In this document: positions 47,803 to 62,168 of the stretch, one piece after another | How positions within the stretch are numbered: the first letter of the stretch is position 1 | Layout of the letters: each line of letters starts with the position of its first letter | Source of the DNA: Dolomedes plantarius | Taxonomy: Eukaryota > Arthropoda > Arachnida > Araneae > Dolomedidae | Assembly (NCBI GenBank): GCA_907164885.2 | Contig: OU015495.1 | Location: 209,571,730-209,635,729 of the forward strand | DNA: 64,000 nucleotides | Direction: 5' to 3' | Position numbers and translations under genes: made by a program | Notes under the pieces: model-generated | Databases searched by the model: none | What the model was told of the DNA's origin: nothing | The model's input: only the letters and a program-made list of their open reading frames with translations

Positions 47803-48441
47803 TGATGATTAAAATTCCTGATGAAGAAAGAATGCATGCAATTTGTACTCTAAACAACATACGGAATTATAAACTAGAAGAAAAAAATTAATTTTCTTTA
47901 TTAAGAGATTTTACATTTAATTGTTTATTTTTCTTCAAACAATTTTCCAGTTTCAACTCGTTTGTCACTGTGTACCCACTATATTATCTTTTGATCCAGC
48001 AACCAATGTATTCCAAACAAACATGCTCGCGGTCGGCATCGTAAATCTATTTAACGGGAATCATACGTATTATTCTAGTAACAATTTGACTAGTCTTTGT
48101 ATGTGCTGCCCCTAATGTTTGTGCAACATTGTGTTTTGTAGTCAGAAGAACATTTACTAATTCTAAAACTTGTTCCGATTCCGTAGCATGTCACAGAATA
48201 AAGAATCTTTGCATTCTTAAAAGCTTTGAATTTGGAAATCAGATGCACATTAATTCTATATTAAAATAGAACTGAAAGACAAATACTCTAGAACGTTGGT
48301 CAGGCACCCCATCAATTCAACATTAGTTAGTCATTCTGTAGTCAATTTTTAAAGATATGAATAAAATGCGCAAACCCATTATTCGGTTCTCAAATTCACC
48401 GGAGAAGGAAGTTTTGGGGGTGAGAAAAACAATGAATTTAA

Positions 48442-49148
48442 GGGAACGGTGGACCTTTATTTCAGCAAATCTCGTCATTGCAATACTGATTGCGTTATTG
48501 TAAATTATATATATATTTCTGTAGATTATTAGTACCAAAATAATTTTTTTCAAGTAAAAAATCATTTATGAAGCTTCTACAAAGTAATTTATAATGGGTA
48601 AGTCTAGTAATAAATTTTAAATATGTATTTCTCAAACCAGATTTTTCAAGGTTTTTAGATATTTTAAACGCTCCATGCTACTTAATTTTTCTTCAAAATT
48701 CATGAAATTGATAAGGAAGAATCCTGATGCCGTTTACAAAAAAAACTGGGTATCCATTTTACAATTCGACTTCATTAAGGAAATTAAATTTGATTTATAA
48801 CTTTTCAAAAGACAAAATTTTGATGAAAATCGGGATGGAATTCAGAAAAAAATCTCTCAAAAATTAACTATTCAAGGGATTAAGTAATTGATACCCAGAT
48901 TTGATTGTTATACGGTTTAAAGAGATTAAAATGCAAAATCGAGGAAATATCTCAAAAATTAAGTAGCAAGGAGCATTTAAATTTTTTTTTATAAATTTCA
49001 ATTTTTTTTAAAAATCTTAAAATTATAATGAAATTGGAAATTTCTTTTAAGGTATTCTATTTATTTATAGTGAAATGTGTATATGTACAAAATTTCGTAT
49101 CTCTATGATGAAAAGTAAAAAAAGTAAATTTTAATGTCCACCGTTCCC
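48442..49148 (-). mobile_element. TTAA-flanked non-autonomous element, copy 2
   Basis: 707 bp with ends GGGAACGGTGGACCTT and, on the other strand, GGGAACGGTGGACATT. It is flanked by TTAA on both sides (48438-48441, 49149-49152). It is the reverse complement of 24821-25529 over its whole length. A perfect TTAA duplication and the inverted ends support a cut-and-paste MITE moved by a piggyBac-type enzyme. Confidence 0.75.
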
Positions 49149-49317
49149 TTAACGAACTATGGAGAATCGCATAAGTTGTTACATGTTTCTAATGTACTAT
49201 CAATTTAACCTAATTCTAATGTCATATTCAGAACCCTGTCATAGATTTTATTTGATATTGTCAGCTGCTTTTCTTTAAGTATATGTGTCTGATGTAATTC
49301 ACAACGTATATTGTTAA

Positions 49318-50560
49318 ATGAAAACTTAACTCATACAAAAGTCTTGTTAACTTTAGCAGGAAAGTAAAGCTATTAGAGTTAGTCAATTATTCTTATGGAA
49401 ATAATTATTATAGTTTGAATCACTGTATAATTTTTACTCAAATTACGGATTTCGTGTGTTTCTTGCCGGAATTTTAAACGGAATCTTAAACGGAATTTTA
49501 AAAATTGTGCAGGAGATTAGTCTTAGGAATAAATGAATTATTAAGAAACCAGATTCAAACGTAACATTTCTATTTCTGCAAAACTGTTTGCTGTTAAGCT
49601 TTTACTGATGAGATTCAGAGATATCAAATTTGTGTGTTATCAAAAATGATATGAGCTCTCATAATTAAGCGATGATTTAGTCTCTAATTCCAAAGTCGAG
49701 ACGTCTGTGGTAGAAACGAAACAAAGGAATTAAAAAAAGACATTAATCGTTAGAACAAAAAAAGATTTCAGGTAGTCTCTTCTAAAGAAACTATCGCGGG
49801 TTATTAACTTAGGATTACTTATCATCGCTTACCTCTTTTGTACGTATATATGTATGTATGTGTTATGCATATATGTATCAATATATATGTGCGCATGTAT
49901 ATATGTATAATATAGTGTGTCAAAATTTTGACGCATTTTGGTACTTTTCTGGTTAACAGTTTACTGCTTGCCCAAGCGATATAGACTGGGTTTGGCCCAC
50001 TACCAAAATTATAACTCGCTACGACGGACAGTTTTAGCGTCTGAAATTTTGCTTTCTGGAGGACCGTTATGGAGGAACGTAATCCTACGTTAACATGAAA
50101 GCACCTTATTTCATACATTAGGTAGAAGTTTTGCAAGTAAAATGAAGGAGGTGAAATTTTGCCCTCCAGTCGGACATAGTGCATAATTCGCAAAGCAAAC
50201 ATCGAAATGGGACTACTAAACACGCTTCGTGTATGTAGAAGTTTCTCTGTAAATAACAGAAAAGAAAAAGATAACGAGCTATCTAAAGCCTTTTTTTTTA
50301 AAATTCGCCAGTCAAATTCCTTGACCCGGGGTAATTATACGGGTAATGGAATTTGAAAATTCCTTTACCCGTATATGAAAGTTTTTGAAGTTTCCTGTTA
50401 TGCATTCCTTGTGCAGAACCATATGGAAGTTATAATTTGAATAAAAAATGTACAGTGATTCAAACTGTAATAATTATTTCCATAAGAACAATTGACTCAC
50501 TCTATAGCTTTAATTAACAGTTAAAGTGAACAAGAATTTTGTATGAATTAAGTCTTCATT
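49318..50560. repeat. Long inverted repeat, arms about 135 bp
   Basis: 49318-49447 and the reverse complement of 50430-50560 share GTTTGAATCACTGTA, CTTATGGAAATAATTATTA and other blocks at roughly 80% identity by eye. The 1 kb between shows no transposase. It may be a diverged long-TIR element. Exact termini and target duplication are not clear. Confidence 0.5.
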
Positions 50561-53310
<2,750 letters not shown>

Positions 53311-53476
53311 TTAAGAGCATTCTCTCGGACAGTGTTTTACACTTTCAAGGAACAATGACTGATTTATCTTGTTTCTCTTTGACGAATGGTGTAAAATTCC
53401 TCTTCTTGACTCTCCTGAAAAACATAAAGCTATCCACAGTGGACAAACGTCTCTGTGACATACCATTATTAGAAAA

Positions 53477-53592
53477 GGGCAAATTCACATAGAATCCGTC
53501 AGCGTAGGCGTTAAAGATTCGTTGACGCTGATTGGTATATGACTGGTTAAAAAATTTTACCCTAACTGTCCGCATTCTGTGTGAACAGGCTC
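53477..53592. mobile_element. Short MITE, GGGC...TTCACA family
   Basis: The left end GGGCAAATTCACATAGAATC and the right end (other strand) GAGCCTGTTCACACAGAAT form a TIR, each followed by GTCAGCG or GGACAG-type sequence. It is related to the MITEs at 4.3-4.8 kb. It is 116 bp and non-coding. Confidence 0.5.
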
Positions 53593-56490
53593 AGAAATTT
53601 GACTATTTTTGATGTATTACATACAGGAAATTCCAAATTTTGTATAATAATTGGGTAGTAATTAAAAAAAATAGTTCTAATTGATTAAACTCGCCAAATG
53701 TATGCTGATTTCTGTATGAGCGAGAAAACTAAAAGACATTATGCAAACTTATTTAGCAGCTACGTCTGGTTTTACTCTACTATTCGCGGATGAATATTGC
53801 CGCCAATATGTTTTTATAAACCATACGACGTAATTCACGCAATACATAATTCATACGAAAAAACAATGCATATCGCTGAAAATCACTTTTTCCTGTTTTT
53901 TAAATACTTGAAAGGAATTTTTTAGAAAAATATGAAGATTCGAAATCGAATACTCCGTTTTTCAATAAGTATTCCATTACTACCGATGCATTTGTAATAA
54001 CCTATAACGCATAATTTGCAATATTTTTATAACCATCAAAACTACAGAGAGAATTTTAAAGATACTTATTCTCTTTTACGACTCGAAAGAAACGCACTTC
54101 AAGGGAGTTCTAGGGGGAAAAAGATAACTTTAAATAATATCGGAACCTCTTTATAAATAAAAGGTTAACTTTTTTCGCTGCAGCATTATGTATGCTAGAC
54201 TGAGCTAAGCTAAAACACGAGAACTCGGACTAATTATCGTGCTTTTGTGTATACATTATCCCATTTAATAGTACCTTCTTTTATTCCATATCTGCTTTCA
54301 GGGAGTTCATTTATAATACTTTTTTACGATAAAGTATCTTTATTAAAGGCTTTCGGAGTATTTTTCTGGATGAATTTGAATGCCGCACCAGTTATCTTGT
54401 GTTTAATTAATCTGACTCAGCTTTCATGGGATTCTGTTGTGTTTTATTTTGTTGGATTCGACGTTAATTAAATTACAAGGAGCATTGAAAGGTATAATTA
54501 TCTGAAAAGATTTCTGCGGTTCCCCTTTTTTCCCCTTTTCGAATAAGAGTTAACGAAAATCAGCGTAAATCGAGAGGAAAATATGCAGAAATTTGTTTCT
54601 AGGTTAATTTTTTTTTCCGGTGTAGTGTACGAATGTAATTCTAAGCATATTCAGATTCTAGTGGATAATAACACTTAATTTGAATTCCAGTTTAAAAATA
54701 AAATTTATAGTGCAAGTGATAATTAAAGTACAAGGGACATGTGTAAAATAACAAAACTTCTGTTGTTATTTTACACATGTCAATATTTAACTTTAACTTA
54801 AAACTATAAACTAGATTACAGTAATGTTCTTTTCCAGGGCAGCAGGAACATAATCTGTGGTCATACGTCGATGCATAACCGCGTTAATGTTAAGGATATG
54901 AGTGAGGTTCGCTCGACAGCGACACCTATATGGTTGCAAAATGAAATGTAAATAATATGAACAATGAAATGACCCAAAATTTTTAAGGTAAGTGAAATAC
55001 TTTTCATTTTGCAGGTGCTTTTAAATAGATTGAGCAACTAAAATTTCGAAAAATTGCATGTTAGCATATATTTTCCATTGTTATTTTCTTGTACCTCAAA
55101 ATTTCTCATTGATTTTGGTTCATTTTGAAGATTGTTGTTATTTATAACTAATGGCCAAAAATAATTATGATTGCTGCAATACTTTTTCTTGTAGAGTGTA
55201 AACCGTTTTGGTAAAATTTAGCTAAAATTTCCCTTAAATTACCCAATTTTTCAAAAAATGCAATACATATGGATAAAATTTTAAGCTGTTTATGCTTAAA
55301 AATTCATTGTTTAACCAAAAATAGTATAAAATGGCAAGAAATTGAATTATTTCAAAAATTTTGTTCCGAACGTAGGCAGTCACCTTAACTTAATAAAAGA
55401 TTCACCCAATTAAATCTATAATTTTACCACCCACAACACAAGTTTCATGTCAACTGCAGTAAAAGATATAAACTTTAATTTGTACTTCAAAAATAAGTGT
55501 CAAGGTTATTAAATTATGAAAATTAACAATTTATCTTCACGGAATGATTTTAATCAAATTTATTTAAGTTTGGAGTGATTTCATAATTACTCTAAATTTT
55601 ATACAATTTTTCAATGACTCATTCTTAACTTTAATGACAGGAAATATTTCAAAAGTAGCTTTAAATAATATGGTTGTTATTTTTTTCTTATAAAGGACAA
55701 ATTTGTAATTTTTCATAATTAGTCCTATATATTTCTGAGAATCCAAATATATTATTGTATACATATTTTCAAAACTTTTCGGGACATACCCTATAAATAG
55801 TATACCTGCACTTTTTTTCGTTATTTAAAAAAGAAAGCATGAATGAAACAGCATAGCAAATCATTACTGCATTAAGCTAAAATTGTGGCTTTCTTGACGG
55901 GATGGAGGAATGCCATTTGAGAAATCAGTCTGTCTGCGCTATTGTAGGTCATCTGAATCTCCCAAAGCGACTTTCAAAATGACCTTAATGTCTTCAAGTT
56001 TTCTTTGCTGAATTGTATTATTACTTTGCAACAAAATGCATCTGAATCTTTGAAAAGTTTTTGGATGAATCTCGGAGATAATTTAAAAGGAAAAATAAAG
56101 TAGTAGAAATTTCGCGTTGAAGAAATATTAAAAATACCGAAACAATACTCTTATTGTTGTGCGACTGATGTTAAATAATGATGGCGTGTAAGTTAGAAAA
56201 AGAAATCAGCGTTCTTTGCTTATATTCTTATTTAAATCATGACTTCAAAGGGAGGAAATTTTAAATGGTATAATAATGAATTTTTAACTTGAATTAATTT
56301 AATAAATCTTAAACTTTACGAATGGTCTTCTGCCACTTATCTCGAATTTGTTGAAATGGGAATAAAAAGAAATCCTTTTCTAGTTACACAATTAAAATTT
56401 TAGAACAAGTATTGTCCTCAGACAGATATAATGACAAAGCAGTATATGATATTGTCTTTTGTATTTATTTTTTTTTTTGCTTGAATCCTT
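53593..56490. other. AT-rich intergenic, nothing recognised
   Basis: About 2.9 kb without a domain, RNA gene or element end. A short TGTTATTTTACACATGT inverted pair lies at about 54735-54781. Confidence 0.45.
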
Positions 56491-57030
56491 GTGTGACAGG
56501 GATCATATAGTGAGCTATTGTTAGTAAATATCACGAGAATGATTATTCATGAGTTAACAGTAATACATTGATTTATTAAACATACCGACACAGTTATATT
56601 TACAAATAAGCATATTCAAATTCATATTATACACATCAATTATCCTCATAACTCCCTAATTTCCTATCTATATCATTAAGCCATTCTTAAATTGGCAAAA
56701 GAGCATTTTCAACTGACAGGTTATATAATACAGAGTCACTCTACCTTGCGTTGGCCCTTGTCTTACTATAACCCCTTTGATGGCGCTCTAGGCCGGTACA
56801 CACCCATAGTAAGTTCTTTGCACAACTTGGTGGTCGTCAGGACATGAGGTAACTCGCGGAATTCTGCGTGGTGTTGATTACTGGAGTCTTTGACGGTAGG
56901 GCTCCGGACTTAGGGTGAGCAAGACGGTGAACTCTTCGTTTTAAAACTCTTCTATCTATATCTCATTTTTAATTATTCTTCTCTCTGTATATCTCTCATC
57001 TTCGCCTCTCTGAAATATCATTCTTCCTCT
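56491..57030 (-). other. LTR-like region
   Basis: On the minus strand it contains TATATAACC (about 56727) and AATAAATC (about 56577), and it ends CCCTGTCACA at 56493. The GC-rich 5' part (56740-56930) has no domain. The order fits an LTR read on the minus strand. Its start is not defined. Confidence 0.35.
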
Positions 57031-57033
57031 TAA

Positions 57034-58424
57034 TTAACCTTTTCCTTACGGGGTGGGATAGCGTGTATCCCAAGAATACGGGCCCAAGAATGAATATATA
57101 TATATATATATATATATAAATGTATTATATATATCTTCTTAATTTAGCATTTAAAATATTCTCCAATATACTTTACCAAAGACTTCTACCCTTTGCAGAA
57201 AAAGTTATAGGAAATTACCAAAGTGGATTCAGACCTGGAAGATCCACAATTGATGAAATTCACTCTTTGAGACAGATAATTGAAAAGACCAGAGAATTCA
57301 ACATAAGTGCCTTCCACTTATTTATTGATTTCAAAGCAGCATATGACAGTGTGGGAAGGGATAAGCTATTTACCGCAATGAAGGGATTTAAAGCACCACA
57401 AAAACTTATCAACCTCGTTAAAGCAACCTTAAATAATGTCAAATGTCGGGTCAAAGTGATGGGTCAACTATCAGAGCCTTTCTTCACTAAAAGGGGATTA
57501 CGCCAAGGTGATGCTTTGGCATGGATACTATTTAATTTTGCCCTTGAAAAGGCAATTAGGGACTCTGGAATTGATGGAGGAAGCACTATTTGGACCAAAT
57601 CACTCCAAGTACTTGCATTCGCAGACGACATTGATATAATTGGGAGGTCAAGGAGTTCTGTACGTGAAGCTTTTATTCTTTTAGAAAATGCTGCAACCGA
57701 TATTGGACTTACCATCAACGAAAGCAAAACTAAATACATGGAGTTTATGACTAATAACTCAAGCAAAGAACCATTTCATATAAAAAACTACTCCTTTGAA
57801 AGAGTAGATCAATTTAAGTACCTAGGCACCATGATAAGCAATGGAAATAACTTTATTAAAACAGAAGTTAATCATAGAATAACTATGGGAAACAAATGCT
57901 TCTATGGCCTGAAAAAACAACTGAGGTCAAGGCTCCTCAATGTAAAAACCAAATTGAAGATCTACAAATCACTCATTCGGCCGGTTGTACTGTATGGAAG
58001 CGAAACATGGACACTCAATAAGGACACTGAAAACCGATTGAGTGCATTTGAAAGACGGGTCTTGCGATCTATTTTCGGACCAGTATACGACAATGGAAGA
58101 TGGAGAGGACTTTTGAATTTTGAACTTGAGAGGAGATTCAAAGAACCGACAATCTCAAAAACCATTAAAATCTCTCGACTAAGATGGTTGGGGCACGTTT
58201 GGAGAGCACAGGAAAACCTACCCATGAAAATACTAACTTTCAGGGTGACAGAGGGAAAGAGAAAAAGGGGCCGCCCCCCCCCCCTCAAGGTGGCTTGATG
58301 GTGCTGAATGCGACCTCACAACGCTTGGTGTGAGGGGTTGGAAAGGTGCCGTGCTGGATAGGGAACGCTGGAGACGCATTTTAGAGACAGCCAGGGCCTG
58401 TCGCAGGCTGTAGTGCTGTAGATG

Positions 58425-58500
<76 letters not shown>

Positions 58501-58603
58501 TTAAGGGCTATATATATTCTGGCTGTTTTTACAAACGGGGTGCATGAAATTTCCCCCTCTAAAAAGAGAAACGGAAAAATAGCCCCGTAAGCTAAAGGTT
58601 AAT
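57034..58603. mobile_element. piggyBac-like shell with a LINE inserted in its (TA)n
   Basis: The left end TTAACCTTTTCCTTACGGGG is inverted at the right as CCCCGTAAGCTAAAGGTTAA. TTAA lies at both tips, and the CCTTT start is like piggyBac ends. Between them is a (TA)n tract split into 57094-57119 and 58429-58494, with a reverse transcriptase segment between the halves. I infer a small non-autonomous TTAA element, later hit by a LINE in its own TA tract. Confidence 0.55.
57120..58413 (+). pseudogene. Non-LTR (LINE) reverse transcriptase, truncated
   Basis: Open for 392 codons. It contains IGNYQSGFRPGRSTIDEI, the first catalytic Asp in FIDFKAAYD (D70), GLRQGDALAWILFNFALEKA, and the YXDD-type box FADDIDII (D169/D170). 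YLGTMIS, YGSETWTL, RWLGHVWRA and KRKRGRPP follow. A run of 11 C at 58274-58284 shifts the frame. The downstream frame continues the expected RWLD-type end (LDGAECDL, LDRERWRRIL) to a TAG at 58411. The endonuclease and the N-terminal RT part are missing, as in a 5'-truncated LINE copied by target-primed reverse transcription. The end sequence is related to the relic at 16340-17150. An RTE-like clade is likely but not proven. Confidence 0.85.
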
Positions 58604-59760
58604 TCCACGTCCTGAGGATCTTATTGGTTGATTCTTTTGTTTCTTTGCCCTCCCTCCGCCCTATCATTGCCTTGAGAGCATATCTAAATGATTGACTCTG
58701 CCCAATCCTTTCTCAGGGGCGTATTTCACATTTCTGCCTTCAAATTGCCATCTTGCTTTCACCACGCTACCTAATTCTCCCGTTCTCTGTTTCCGACTTT
58801 ATTGACTTCTGTCGTGAACCTCTGACCTTTTGCACGTGTGGTACTCCCCCTCTTACTTAAACACCCCTCTAACCATCTTGTTGGCACTAAAATATCTTTG
58901 ATTCCAGCTTTGCGTTGTAACCATTTCAAATCACTACTATAACTTTACGCGCCTTTCTCCACCTTATCAGCTGCCTTTCTATTATATTTACGAGGTGTTT
59001 CTTTCTTACATCCTGCGTTAATAACTCGTCATCGCTCTTTTAGAACGAAAATGCCACCAACTCGTGACACCCTGGTTTGTTGAAAATAGTTCACTTATCA
59101 CTGGCCATTTAGAATCCCCCAGATATTTTCATGACCAAAGCAGCATTCAGTATATAAAACCAAATAATAGTTTCTAGAAAATTAGCAGGCCTTTACACAA
59201 GTCCAAAGTCCTTAGTTTGTCTAAGTGGTATTAAAATTATTTTTAAATGATTTCCCTCCCCCCGAAAAAAGGACATTTTAAATGAATTTGTCAAATTCCA
59301 GTTTCTTTGAGACCCTTTGGTCGAAAATAAGCATTAACATTGCAACTTTTTTTATAGATAAACGGCAGCTTTAGATAATGCATTTTTCAAATTAGGATCA
59401 CAATGAGTGACTCACGACTGATGTAAGTTGCAACGGTACTGTGGGGTAGCATTTGGCAACGGTATCACAAAAGGCGTCATAGCTATATGTAAATGGGGTT
59501 AACGTCGATAATGCATCGTACCATTTTAAGTCTTGTTTGGGATGCCAAAAATATTAATTCAGCATCTTGTAGATTAAATAATTGATATTTTTTATAAATT
59601 TTGCTACTATTATCAATATTCTACCTTTACCCTTATTGGTACTTTGGGATTATCCAGTCGACCATTTTCGCCAAACCCGATATTATCGCCAAAAGGTAGC
59701 TTTTGCATTAATAACCGCAAATTTTATCACATTCACTGTGTAATACTTGACTACGCGAGT
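58604..59760. other. Intergenic, nothing recognised
   Basis: Somewhat more GC-rich, C-rich on the plus strand at 58640-59050. No domain or element end was identified. Confidence 0.45.
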
Positions 59761-59763
59761 AAG

Positions 59764-59920
59764 AGCCTGTTCTCATCGGAGTCCGGTAGCGGAGCGTTAA
59801 AGGAAACATGACGTTGGGACGAAATAAACCAATCATAGGCGTTAAAAATTTCGTTGCTAATCGTTTGGAGGTTTGTCATTGGTTAAATATATTTCAATAC
59901 TTCAACGCTCCGCTACCGTG
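59764..59920. mobile_element. MITE-like inverted repeat before Merlin
   Basis: It starts GAGCCTGTTCTCATCGG right after TAA. GTAGCGGAGCGTT near the left is mirrored by AACGCTCCGCTAC at 59905-59917. The interior matches the MITE fragment at 4637-4770. It ends abruptly, without the expected outer right end, about 40 bp before the Merlin ATG. It may be a MITE, or the subterminal part of the Merlin element itself. Confidence 0.5.
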
Positions 59921-59957
59921 TTGAAATATACTGTTTTTTTTTTTACTTCGCTGCAAA

Positions 59958-60819
59958 ATGATTCGAATTTGGGATTTGCCTAGCACGGAAGAGAGTGCAG
60001 TGGCATATTTTCAAGAGTATGGAATCGTTTCTTCTAAGAAAATGTGCGTGAATGGCCATGATATGGTGTTGTATATAAAAACTGATAAGCAATGGCGATG
60101 CAATGTAAAGGGGTGTGATAAACGAGTAGCTATTCGAAAAGGCACGTGGTTGGAGGGTTTAAAACTCCCGTTTGTGACTGCCCTCCGGTTTATTTACTGC
60201 TGGTCGCATGAATTAACATAAATTGAATGGGGAGAAAAACAGCTGGATTTGACAGGAAAGACAATTGTTGATTGTAACAATTATATGAGGGAAGTGTGAA
60301 CTCATAGCCTTCTACAACGTGATTCGAAACAAATAGGAGGTCTGAACAAAATTGTAGAGATAGATGAGAGGCTTTTTACAAAGCGCAAAAACCGGTCGTA
60401 TTCTTCCAGAACAATGGATATTTGGGGGACTGTGCAGAGAGAGCAACGAGGGTTTCATTGTAGAGGTTCCCAATCGAAATGCAGCAACTCTCATGGCTGA
60501 AATTAGGAACATCATTGCAGAAGGAACTACAATTTTCTCGTGGAAAAGTTACAAAACTGATGAATTGGAAGCAGCGGGATTCAAACACTTTAAAGTGAAT
60601 CACCGATATAATTTTGTGGATCCTGAAACTGGTGCACATACACAAAATATAGAACGATTGTGGGGTATGGCAAAATGGCGAAACAAGAAACACCGAGGAA
60701 CTACCCGAAAACACTTGGATTCGTATTTAAACGAATTTATGCGGCGGCGACTACACAAGGATAATGACTTGTTTATCTGCGCTTTAAAAGCTATCGAGGA
60801 TTTTTGGCCGCCGAAATGA
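59958..60819 (+). pseudogene. Merlin (IS1016/ISXO2-like) transposase, dead
   Basis: The start ATG is at 59958. The first block has a zinc-ribbon-like CVNGHDMVLY..WRCNVKGCDKR (Cys and His pairs) and RKGTWLEGLKLPF, typical of Merlin N-termini. In-frame stops TAA (60219) and TGA (60297) follow, then VEIDERLFTKRK with the first catalytic Asp. A frameshift near 60390 leads to the long second frame: GRILPEQWIFGGLCRES, TTIFSWKSYKTDEL and TQNIERLWGMAKWR, with the last Glu. In relatives the second Asp sits in SDxWxxY. Here the line reads FSWKSY, so that residue is deleted. Merlin enzymes are cut-and-paste DDE transposases of animals related to bacterial IS1016. It is clearly inactive. Confidence 0.85.
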
Positions 60820-61362
60820 TTGATAATAATATATATGGTTAGATTCAAGAAAAATTCAATATGTAATTATAAAAAACATAGAGGTTATTACTTTGTTTTG
60901 ATTTTTTTATTAATAATGTGTATTAAGGATGTTTTTGTATTAATAATAAATTTAAGGTGTTTAGAATATTTATTTTGGAAATTTTTTTTCATTATGATGG
61001 CGCCAAAGGATTTGCGGATTTTTGCGAGAGTTGACAGGTCGACGGAATAATCCTAAAGTACCCTTTTATTTTATGCATTCCATCTAGGTGTTCCCTTAAC
61101 AAATCTGAATGTATTTTGAGCCTTTATTCTGTCACTTACTTGACCTCATTGCCATGGAAGAAAGAGCTTAAATCATTAAGTTATTCTCCTTATTTTTTTC
61201 AAACATTTCATCACCTTTTACTGCTTCCTCTTTTCACATGTACTGTAAGGTTTTAAGACCGGAGAGACATGCTACATACCGTCGGCTTTATATCAATCCC
61301 AGTTGAACTCTACTGACGCCAACTAAATTAAATTATTTCACGCCAACTGTATTTGACATATA
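60820..61362. other. Intergenic, no Merlin right end found
   Basis: AT-rich. A terminal inverted repeat matching the sequence left of the Merlin gene was looked for and not seen. Confidence 0.45.
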
Positions 61363-62166
61363 CAAGGTCTGACAATAAAGTTCGGTGAATAGTCCTGTAA
61401 CATTATCGTAGATGAAATATTAACGAAAGTTACCTTACTGTCCTTCGAAATAGTCACCTCCCATAACTATGCACCGCTGACATCTGCTATACATGTTCTG
61501 GAAACTTTGCAAGAAGTCTTCTTTTGGGATGGAGTTCAAAAGCCTCGTCACGTTTCGTTGGATGTCAGGAATATCGTCAAATCTCTTTCCTTTCAAAGCG
61601 AGTTTGAGTTGTGGGAATAGGAACTCTGGAGGATTGGGATCTGGCGAGTTTGGTGGATGTTCAATTTGCACCACCCCCTTTTTTGCCAGGAACTGTTTGA
61701 CGATATTGGCTGTGTGAGGGCGAGCATTGTCGTGAACAAAAAACCATGAACCTTGTTGTGCGTACTGGGGTCGTACCCTGCGTAGACGTTTCATGAAACG
61801 GGTCAAAATTTCAATGTACCCTTCAGCATTCATCGTCGTTCCCTCAGGTAGAAATTCCTTGTGGGCAATGCCTTGACTAATGCCTTGTGATCGTCATCCA
61901 AGTGATGTGGCACAAGACGGCAACACGTTTTTCTCATCCCTAAATTCTGGGTAACGATTTGTCGCTCGGAACAAACGCACTGAACAAGCACTTTGTAAAA
62001 CAAGTCTACGGAAACAAGTTACACGGAATACAAACGACGCTCAACTAAACAACGGTGGGGGCAGATGGTCAACACCTGCCGATACGCAGGTGCATAGTTT
62101 TGTTTCGCCAGTGTTGTCAGATCGGCCGTTCTGACTTCATTCACCGAACTTTATTGTCAGAGGTTG
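61363..62166 (-). mobile_element. Internally deleted mariner element, 804 bp
   Basis: The ends CAAGGTCTGACAATAAAGTT and (other strand) CAACCTCTGACAATAAAGTT continue to TCGGTGAAT in both. TA duplications lie at 61361-61362 and 62167-62168. It keeps the 3' half of a transposase and 5' non-coding sequence. The middle of the gene is deleted. Confidence 0.85.
61435..61833 (-). pseudogene. Mariner transposase, C-terminal half
   Basis: A 132-codon open frame on the minus strand: YIEILTRFMKRLRRVRPQY, FVHDNARPHTANIVKQFL (second catalytic Asp), HPPNSPDPNPPEFLFPQLK (third acidic residue, read here as Glu, 34 residues after the Asp) and KGKRFDDIPDIQ. The N-terminal DNA-binding domain and the first catalytic Asp are missing through the internal deletion, so it cannot transpose by itself. 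Mariner enzymes normally have Asp at the third position. A closely related family, or a single D-to-E change, would explain the Glu. Confidence 0.85.
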
Positions 62167-62168
62167 TA

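Noticed and set aside
57260..58288. Minus-strand frames opposite the reverse transcriptase
   Set aside because: They are antisense shadows of the RT with its clear FADD box.
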